Source: Clostridia bacterium (GTDB lineage Bacteria; Bacillota; Clostridia; Oscillospirales; Butyricicoccaceae). Taken from it: DNA of 7,353 nucleotides. Below are positions 1 through 5,463 of this stretch, one piece after another. The stretch lies in contig JAFYNW010000266.1 in the NCBI GenBank assembly GCA_017547995.1, positions 1 through 7,353 of the forward strand, written 5' to 3'. Each line of letters starts with the position of its first letter. Position 1 is the stretch's first letter. The notes under the pieces are model-generated. The model was not told where the DNA came from. It was given only the letters and a program-made list of their open reading frames with translations, and made no database searches. A program made the position numbers and the translations under genes.

Positions 1-1
1 G

Positions 2-3000
2 TTATTTAAGACCAAGGGGAATGGCTCTCCTTCCAGCAAGGCGAGGGTTTATTTCACCTGTCATCCTGACGATTTTAACCTGTATTTTGAGCAGGTCTGC
101 GAATATATTTTCAAGAGTCAGAACTGCGCTGTCTACTATACTGCCGATATGTCTGCGGTGATTGATGAAGCGGATAAAGTTACCGACCTTGAAAGCAACA
201 ACTTATTCATAGTGCCTGTAACGTTCAAGTTACTTTCCACACCTAATCGCGCGATGGACGATGATATTAAATTTGCCCTTAAAAAGCATATCCCAGTGCT
301 TCCGCTGATGATGGAAAGCGACATTGATATGCTCTATTCCCGCCCTGATAAGTTTGGCGAGTTGCAGTATCTCTCCCCACTCAGCACAGACACAACTGAG
401 GTTTCTTTTGATGAAAAGATGAAGAAATATCTTGAGTCGGTGCTTGTTTCTGACGAGATGGCAAAGCGTGTACGCGCGGCATTTGATGCGTATATTTTCC
501 TCAGCTATCGCAAAAAGGACCGCAAGTATGCCAATCAGCTGATGCGTATTATTCACTCTAAGCCTGAGTGCCGTGATATTGCAATATGGTACGATGAGTT
601 TCTCACTCCGGGTGAAAGCTTCCGCGAGAATATCGACAAGATTCTTGCAGACAGCAAGCTTTTCACTCTGCTTGTAACACCTAACCTGCTTGAAGACCAT
701 AATTTCGTTATGGACAACGAATACCCTGCGGCAGTCAAGTCGGGCATCGGCATTCTCCCTGCCGAAATGGAGGACACCGACAAGGCTATTCTTGCTGAAA
801 AATATGCTAATCTCCCTGAAATATCCAATCCATACGATGACGAGGCTTTCAGAAATCGTCTTGTCGATACCCTTTCCAATCTTGCCATAAAGTCCAACGA
901 CAGCGACCCTGAGCATAATTTCCTCATCGGCCTTGCCTACCTTGACGGCATCGACGTGGAAGTCAACCGAGAAAGAGCCCTCGAGCTTATCACAATGGCG
1001 GCAGAGGCAGGTCAGGTTGATGCTATGCACAAGCTTCGCAATATGTATACCGATGGCGTTGGTGTACAACTAGATTACAGAAAAGCTCTTCTCTGGACTC
1101 AGAAGCTTTACGACTTCTACGATGAAAAATATCCTGAGAAAAATGCAGTAAATATTGCATCCGCCGAGCATCTTGCAAGCGCATTTGACAAGTGTGGTGA
1201 GTATGAGAAAGCTTGTGAATACCACAAAATTGCATGCGATATGGCTGTTGAGATTTTTGGTGAGGAGAGCGATGAATCGCTGAAGGCGCTCAACAACCTT
1301 GCTGTAGTATATGGTAAGATGGGCAAGCTTCAGCAGCAGCTTGAGCTTGTCGAAAAGGCTTATGCTGTTCTTTGCAGAACAGGCAAGGAAAACGACCACG
1401 ATACTCTCGCTGTGCTCAGTAATCTTGCAGGTGCCTATTGTGCCCTCGGAAATTATCATAAGGCCTATGAGCTTTCTTACAAGGCTTATACAGTTGTACT
1501 CGAAACCGATGGCAAGGAAGGACATTTCTTTATACATATCCTGAACACTCTTGCTGTATCCGTCGCAAGGCTTGGACAGTATGAAAAGGCTATCGGCTAC
1601 GTAACCGAGGCTTACGAGCTTATGTGTAATCTTAAGGGGGAAAATCATCCCGAAACCCTCACGATTCTCGATAATCTCTGCAACCTTTATTCTGTCTGCG
1701 CCGATTATAATAAGGCTATCGAGCTTGCAGAAAAGGCTCTGGATACAAGGCTGAGCGTTCTTGGTGAAAATCATCCTTATTCAATAAAATCCTTATCTCT
1801 GCTTGCCTCCCTGTACGATTCGGCAAAGGATTATGACCGTGCGTTACAGTTTGCAGAAAGGGCATACAATATTTCAGGAGAGCTTTTAGGTGAATCACAT
1901 CCCCGCACGATTGACGCGGCAGCGGCTCTTTCAGATGCACATACCTCTCTTAAAAATTATGACAAGGCTATCGAATACAGAAATAAGCTAATCGGCATAC
2001 AGCTTGAATCTTATGGCGAAAAGCATCCCGAGACGATAGGCTCGTTTGCGCAGCTTGCGCAGACTTATCTTCTGACTGAAAATTATGAAACCGCCCTTGA
2101 AATCTCGGAAAAAGTATACCGGTCGGCACTAGAGGTTTTTGACGAGCATCATTCTCAGCTTATTTTTTCCAGGCTTTTACTCGCCAGAATTTTTGTAAAG
2201 CTTGGGCGTCATGCGGAAGCGGCTGAGTTTTTCGAAAGCGTTGTTGCCTCGAGACGTATTGTTTTTGGTGACGACCATATTCATACGATAGACGTAATTT
2301 CCAAGCTTGCCGATACTTATCATACTCTCGGAATGCCCGAAAAAGAAGCGCCATTGCGCGAAGCAGAATATGCTTACAGAGCAAAGCATCTCGGCAAGAG
2401 TCACGAAAATACGTACAAGGCGCTCAACAACGTAATCAATCTCTATAATCAGCTTGGAAACTTTGAAAAGTTTGCCGCTTACGAGGAGCTGCTTTATGAG
2501 CTGACCTCTTCCGTTCTTGAAGAAACACATGAGACGAATATCACTGTCCTGAATAATCTGTCAATGGTTTACAGCAGCCTTAAAAAGCCTGAAAAGGAAG
2601 TTATTTACCGCGAAAAGCTTTTCAATGCAAAGGTTAAACTGCTTGGCGAAAAGCACGTGGACACACTCTCCGCAATGAGCAATCTTGCTCTCACTTACGG
2701 CGAGGCTGGTCAGCTCCGGAAGGAAGCTGAGCTGGAGGAAAAGCTTTATCCGCTCCGCTGTGAAGTGCTTGGTGATACCCACAAGGATACGCTTAAAGCC
2801 CTTAACAACTTCGCTTCGACCGTTTATGATATCGGTGATTATGCAAAGGCGGCTGAATTGTATGAAAAGCTTTACAAATCCCCGTCCGTTGCTCTTGCTG
2901 AGGCTGATTTATCCGACCTTACCGCTTTGGGCAATGCCACATTGTCCTATCGCAAGATGAAAAATCACGAAAAGGCCTGTGAGTTGTATGAGAAGCTTTA

Positions 3001-3457
3001 TGAATTGCGCTATGCCATCAACGGTGCAACCCATGCTGACACCTTGCGTGCCCTCGACAGTTATGCTTTTGAGCTCGGTGACGTAAATCAGCACGAAAAG
3101 GCTGTAGAGATGTATCTCCGTCTTTATGAGGCCCGTCTGCAGACTATGGGCGATGATTATTACAAGCTTTCGCTTCCGCTTCATAACGCGGGCTTCAGCC
3201 TTCTTGAGCTTGGCAGATATGATGAGGCTCTCGATTTCTATACGAAGTCTTATGAGCTCAAGTTAAAGTCGATTGGTGAAAAGGATAAACGTACTGTTAT
3301 GACACTGGTCCGCATCGGTGATACACAGCACAAACTGGGCAAAACTGCACAGGCTGTGGAGTGTTTTGAGAAGGCATATCAGATAAGGCTCGAAATCCTT
3401 GGCCCGGACCACGCAGATACCCTTGCAGTTAAAAACAAGCTTGATGAATTGAAGTAA
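2..3457 (+). CDS. Tandem-TIR, Sel1 and kinesin-light-chain-type TPR protein (5' end outside window)
   Basis: The frame is open from the left edge to TAA at 3455-3457, giving 1151 visible residues, counted from the codon at position 2. The ATG at 149 is not the start: in-frame sequence before it (residues 15-49, beginning RVYFTCHPDDF) is the first half of a TIR-like fold. The true start is probably very close; base 1 is g, so an ATG ending there is possible but unseen. Order: TIR-like 1 (about 15-105), linker, TIR 2 (about 162-290), two Sel1-like repeats (about 302-373), 18 TPR units (385-1140), and an 11-residue cap ending in LDELK. Known of the family: bacterial TIR domains are often NAD-cleaving effectors, and TPR arrays bind ligands or oligomerise. 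Inferred: a cytoplasmic sensor-effector, since no membrane segment is visible in the part seen. It is convergent with the LRR/MoxR operon and so is transcribed separately. Family assignment is strong; the biological role is unproven. Confidence 0.93.
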   Translation, partial: LFKTKGNGSPSSKARVYFTCHPDDFNLYFEQVCEYIFKSQNCAVYYTADMSAVIDEADKVTDLESNNLFIVPVTFKLLSTPNRAMDDDIKFALKKHIPVLPLMMESDIDMLYSRPDKFGELQYLSPLSTDTTEVSFDEKMKKYLESVLVSDEMAKRVRAAFDAYIFLSYRKKDRKYANQLMRIIHSKPECRDIAIWYDEFLTPGESFRENIDKILADSKLFTLLVTPNLLEDHNFVMDNEYPAAVKSGIGILPAEMEDTDKAILAEKYANLPEISNPYDDEAFRNRLVDTLSNLAIKSNDSDPEHNFLIGLAYLDGIDVEVNRERALELITMAAEAGQVDAMHKLRNMYTDGVGVQLDYRKALLWTQKLYDFYDEKYPEKNAVNIASAEHLASAFDKCGEYEKACEYHKIACDMAVEIFGEESDESLKALNNLAVVYGKMGKLQQQLELVEKAYAVLCRTGKENDHDTLAVLSNLAGAYCALGNYHKAYELSYKAYTVVLETDGKEGHFFIHILNTLAVSVARLGQYEKAIGYVTEAYELMCNLKGENHPETLTILDNLCNLYSVCADYNKAIELAEKALDTRLSVLGENHPYSIKSLSLLASLYDSAKDYDRALQFAERAYNISGELLGESHPRTIDAAAALSDAHTSLKNYDKAIEYRNKLIGIQLESYGEKHPETIGSFAQLAQTYLLTENYETALEISEKVYRSALEVFDEHHSQLIFSRLLLARIFVKLGRHAEAAEFFESVVASRRIVFGDDHIHTIDVISKLADTYHTLGMPEKEAPLREAEYAYRAKHLGKSHENTYKALNNVINLYNQLGNFEKFAAYEELLYELTSSVLEETHETNITVLNNLSMVYSSLKKPEKEVIYREKLFNAKVKLLGEKHVDTLSAMSNLALTYGEAGQLRKEAELEEKLYPLRCEVLGDTHKDTLKALNNFASTVYDIGDYAKAAELYEKLYKSPSVALAEADLSDLTALGNATLSYRKMKNHEKACELYEKLYELRYAINGATHADTLRALDSYAFELGDVNQHEKAVEMYLRLYEARLQTMGDDYYKLSLPLHNAGFSLLELGRYDEALDFYTKSYELKLKSIGEKDKRTVMTLVRIGDTQHKLGKTAQAVECFEKAYQIRLEILGPDHADTLAVKNKLDELK
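44..316 (+). other. TIR-like domain 1, probably degenerate
   Basis: Residues 15-105 of the visible protein read as a short alpha/beta fold: strand RVYFTC, then helix, strand CAVYYT, strand NNLFIVPVT, and strand HIPVLPLMME. It aligns without gaps to TIR 2 around the catalytic helix (MDDDIKFALKK here, MDNEYPAAVKS there). The position of the putative catalytic glutamate is aspartate (codon gat at 263-265). The BB-loop region (TADMSAVIDEADK) has no glycine and no LTPGE-like motif. This suggests a catalytically weak or inactive domain kept for dimerisation or regulation. The TIR identity rests on the internal alignment and is less certain than for TIR 2. Confidence 0.68.
485..870 (+). other. TIR domain 2 with conserved putative catalytic glutamate
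   Basis: Residues 162 to about 290 match the TIR pattern. Strand A is DAYIFLSYRKKD, strand B is IAIWYDEF, and the BB loop LTPGESFRENI follows. The conserved serine-bearing helix (ILADSK) leads into strand C (LFTLLVTPNLL). The catalytic helix contains DNEYPAA, and strand D is GIGILPAEME. The glutamate at visible residue 240 (codon 719-721) occupies the position of the catalytic Glu of SARM1-type and bacterial TIR NADases. This domain is the likely enzymatic part. The C-terminal boundary is approximate. Confidence 0.88.
905..1120 (+). other. Two Sel1-like repeats
   Basis: Residues about 302-373 show the Sel1 pattern twice. The first unit has FLIGLAYLDGIDVEVNRERALELITMAAEAG. The second has AMHKLRNMYTDGVGVQLDYRKALLWTQK. 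Both have the aliphatic-x-x-Y-x-x-G turn followed by an A-L helix. These helical pairs join the TIR pair to the long TPR array. Sel1 repeats are protein-interaction solenoids; the binding partner cannot be read from the sequence. Confidence 0.75.
1154..3421 (+). repeat. 18 kinesin-light-chain-type TPR units, exact 126-bp period
   Basis: The region divides into 18 consecutive units of 42 codons (18 x 126 = 2268 bases) with no net insertion or deletion. Later units begin at 1280, 1406, 1532 and so on. The consensus is roughly L.aLnnLA..Y..lg.yekA.el.ekay.....lGe.HpdT, the kinesin-light-chain/NPHP3 form of TPR rather than the 34-residue form. Best examples are units 2 (from 1280), 4, 5, 7, 12 and 13. 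Units 8-11 and 14 are diverged; unit 14 has lost the G-E-x-H-x-x-T ending. Units 12-16 share an EKLY/EKLF/RLY helix, suggesting later internal duplication. The protein repeats are clear, while DNA-level identity between units is modest. Confidence 0.92.
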
Positions 3458-3460
3458 AAC

Positions 3461-3489
3461 AAAATCCCCATCGTTGATGGGGATTTTTT
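3461..3489. terminator. Bidirectional intrinsic terminator between convergent genes
   Basis: A perfect 12-bp inverted repeat (left arm AAAATCCCCATC at 3461-3472, loop GTT, right arm GATGGGGATTTT at 3476-3487) runs into a plus-strand T run at 3484-3489. On the minus strand the same stem is followed by TTTTGTTTT (complement of 3456-3464). It begins 3 bases after the stop of the TIR-TPR gene and abuts the stop codon of the MoxR gene at 3490, so it can end transcripts from both sides. Confidence 0.9.
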
Positions 3490-5001
3490 CTATATCTCGA
3501 GTTTTTCAAGCTCGGCGATGATTTCCTTTTGTCTTTCGTGGAAAAGCAATTCTTTATTATGTGCGAAATATTCCACGCAGCCGTAACGGCTGATAAATCG
3601 TGCGCCGTAGTAGCTGATTGTAAGCTCTGTGACGAGAATGAGCATTTCGTGGCCATCGCCAAAGACCTTTTCGCAGAACTTGAACAGGTTGGAAAGGCAT
3701 TTTCCCGCCTTGTCGGCAAGCTTTTTAAGCTCCTTTGTTCTGCCGTCAAACTCAGCCTTGAGGATTTTGAATGCCTCGGCACCGTCTGCAGGCTCCTGCT
3801 TTTCAAGCAATGCATTCATTCTTTCAAGCTCTGAAATGGCACTCATATACGCGTATTCCCCGTCCTGAGAAAGTGATGAAGCGAGCTTCTGCTTTTGCAT
3901 CGTATCCTTCATAGCCACAATCTGCTTATCAACGGCAGTCTTGCCATCTGCCTTCGGCTTTGCCAGGTCTGTACGGACGTTTTTAAGTGCATTAAGCAAT
4001 TCTGTCTGGGTAAGCTCGGCAAGATTCACGTTGCGAAGCTCATCTGTAACTGCATCGAGCATAAGGCCGAGGAGGGCAAGACGCTCGTCAAATCGTGCAT
4101 TCTTTGCTCTGTCCTCGATTTCAAGCGGTGCTTTGCCTGCAAGAATCTTATCCACCTGATAATCTGACTTGTATTTATTGAACAAATCGTAGTAGATGGC
4201 AAAATCCTTGGCAATTTTCTTATTCTGCAGATACTGTGCCACAAGCTTTTCGTCGACTGTGATATCGTGCATTTCATAAAGCTTAATCATATCACTCAGG
4301 TCACTCCAGCCTCGTGCTGTCACGAAGCTTTTGCCGTCGACTGTCGTTTCAATTTTATAGAAATCCGACTTTTTAATATCGAGATAGGTGATTATTGAAG
4401 CATGGATGCCCTTTTTATAGGCATATTCCTTCCATACGTCGTAATCAGGCTCAACGTCGATTCGCTTGAGTCTGTCCCACGTTACGACGTCAAACTCGCG
4501 GACAGAGTCATTGTATTCGGGCGGATTGCCGGCTGTGACCACAATCCATCCCGGCGGCACGCGATGTCTGCCGAAAACCTTGTACTGCAGAAACTGAAGC
4601 ATCGCAGGAGCGAGAGTTTCCGAAACGCAGTTGATTTCGTCAAGGAAGAGTATGCCCTCCTTCATGCCCGTATTTTCCATCATATCGTAGACCGATGCGA
4701 TGATTTCGCTCATCGTATATTCGGACACGCTGTATTCCACACCACCGTAGGTCTTTTTTTCGATAAACGGCAGACCAAGGGCAGACTGGCGTGTATGATG
4801 GGTCATGGAATAACTGACAAGTCCCACGCCAAGCTCAGCGGCAACCTGCTCCATTATGGCTGTTTTGCCGATACCCGGAGGGCCCATCAGGAAAACAGGG
4901 CGCTGTCTTTCCACAGGTATGAGGTAATTCCCAAAGCTGTCCTTGGTGAAATATGCCTTCATAGCATTCTGTATCTGATTTTTAGCCTCTTTTACGTTCA
5001 T
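3490..5001 (-). CDS. MoxR-type AAA+ ATPase with long helical C-terminal region
   Basis: 503 residues starting MNVKEAKNQI. The ATG at 5001 has AAGAGG seven bases upstream and starts 1 nt after the previous stop; the in-frame ATG at 5067 would overlap the upstream gene by 65 bases. Visible motifs: Walker A GPPGIGKT (40-47), Walker B ILFLDEIN (117-124), sensor 1 in VTAGNPPEY (N159), a DR pair at 176-177 where MoxR proteins have DRF, and a sensor-2-like arginine in TARGWSDLS (R230). The HHTRQSALGLPFI segment follows the first core strands. Residues after about 270 are mainly helical and charged, ending in a compact segment (about 450-503) with EMLILVTELT. Known of the family: MoxR ATPases are chaperone-like remodelers, usually working with VWA proteins. 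No VWA gene is present here. The substrate is unknown. It is the last gene of the operon and ends at the shared terminator. Confidence 0.92.
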   Translation of the reverse strand: MNVKEAKNQIQNAMKAYFTKDSFGNYLIPVERQRPVFLMGPPGIGKTAIMEQVAAELGVGLVSYSMTHHTRQSALGLPFIEKKTYGGVEYSVSEYTMSEIIASVYDMMENTGMKEGILFLDEINCVSETLAPAMLQFLQYKVFGRHRVPPGWIVVTAGNPPEYNDSVREFDVVTWDRLKRIDVEPDYDVWKEYAYKKGIHASIITYLDIKKSDFYKIETTVDGKSFVTARGWSDLSDMIKLYEMHDITVDEKLVAQYLQNKKIAKDFAIYYDLFNKYKSDYQVDKILAGKAPLEIEDRAKNARFDERLALLGLMLDAVTDELRNVNLAELTQTELLNALKNVRTDLAKPKADGKTAVDKQIVAMKDTMQKQKLASSLSQDGEYAYMSAISELERMNALLEKQEPADGAEAFKILKAEFDGRTKELKKLADKAGKCLSNLFKFCEKVFGDGHEMLILVTELTISYYGARFISRYGCVEYFAHNKELLFHERQKEIIAELEKLEI

Positions 5002-5002
5002 T

Positions 5003-5452
5003 TTAATTCCTCTTGCGTCTTTCGGTTTCTTCGTCCATCCATTTATAGAGCTTATGGATGTTTTCATAGAAATCTATGCCAAGACTGTTTTTTCTTTCGA
5101 TTATTGGCTCGATGCGATGTCGCACACCGCCGTCAAAATAGCCGTGACCAAGCTCATAGACAATATTTCTGTCGTATATTTTCTGATTTACGCCTACGCA
5201 GAAATGCTCGATACGGGCGATATATCCGCCAAGCTCCTTGTATGCCTCCGACCGCGGATTTTGCGCTATGTCGGCAATATCAGAATGGCGGAAATGGTTG
5301 AGATAGTCGAAGGCCTGCTCCTGAAGCTGATTATATGCGTCTAAGGTTGCCTGCTTTCTGTCTCTCCGCGCTGTCCAGACGAAGGTATAGAAGGAGAATG
5401 CACCCGAAACCACCGAAATCACCAGAGCAACTACCGAAATAAATATTTCCAT
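5003..5452 (-). CDS. Small single-pass membrane protein, DUF4760-like
   Basis: 149 residues. The N terminus (about 3-25, IFISVVALVISVVSGAFSF) is one hydrophobic helix followed by the basic run ARRDRKQ, so by the positive-inside rule the remaining ~120 residues should be cytoplasmic. The soluble part is helical: a charged stretch with TLDAYNQLQEQAFDYLNHF, then YIARIEHFCVGVNQKIYD, then a segment rich in R, H and W ending in RKRN. The pairing of an N-terminal helix with an (E/R)IEHF.VGV...IYD motif recalls DUF4760-type proteins; this is from memory and moderate only. No catalytic motif is recognised. It lies between the LRR-BRCT gene (9-nt gap) and the MoxR gene (1-nt gap). An anchor or membrane-side regulator for the ATPase is a plausible inference, not a demonstrated function. 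Confidence 0.85.
   Translation of the reverse strand: MEIFISVVALVISVVSGAFSFYTFVWTARRDRKQATLDAYNQLQEQAFDYLNHFRHSDIADIAQNPRSEAYKELGGYIARIEHFCVGVNQKIYDRNIVYELGHGYFDGGVRHRIEPIIERKNSLGIDFYENIHKLYKWMDEETERRKRN
5007..5014 (-). promoter_or_regulatory. Ribosome binding site fixing the MoxR start
   Basis: On the minus strand AAGAGGAA lies before the TAA of the upstream gene (5003-5005), with seven bases between its last G and the ATG at 5001. The site sits inside the upstream coding sequence and the genes are 1 nt apart. This favours translational coupling and the 5001 start. Confidence 0.8.
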
Positions 5453-5458
5453 GCTCCA

Positions 5459-5463
5459 CCTCT
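5459..5463 (-). promoter_or_regulatory. Ribosome binding site overlapping the LRR-BRCT stop codon
   Basis: The minus-strand sequence TAGAGGTGGAGCATG contains the TAG stop of the LRR-BRCT gene (5462-5464) and AGAGG, six bases before the ATG at 5452. Two bases of the stop codon belong to the Shine-Dalgarno sequence, pointing to coupled translation. Confidence 0.75.

Noticed and set aside
149..151. ATG at 149 as the start of the TIR-TPR protein
   Set aside because: The frame is open to the left edge, and the upstream residues (RVYFTCHPDDF and CAVYYT) supply the first strands of the TIR-like domain.
230..1774. Minus-strand open frames of 279 and 234 codons (230-1069, 1070-1774) opposite the TIR-TPR gene
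   Set aside because: They lie opposite clearly conserved TIR and TPR coding sequence and their translations show no domain. Codon bias of the real gene explains their openness.
650..3440. Frequent AAGCTT palindromes along the TIR-TPR gene, considered as a possible binding-site array
   Set aside because: Most are lysine-leucine codon pairs (AAG CTT) or AAA-GCT-T in the TPR helices. Spacing follows the repeat coding pattern rather than a separate signal.
5002..5067. Earlier in-frame ATG at 5067 as the MoxR start
   Set aside because: It would overlap the membrane protein gene by 65 bases and add 22 unconserved-looking residues, while the ATG at 5001 has a well-spaced AAGAGG.
4402..5301. Plus-strand open frame of 299 codons antisense to the MoxR and membrane protein genes
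   Set aside because: It overlaps the strand that codes Walker A, Walker B and the sensor motifs, spans two real genes, is rich in C, H and R as expected of an antisense shadow, and has no recognisable domain.
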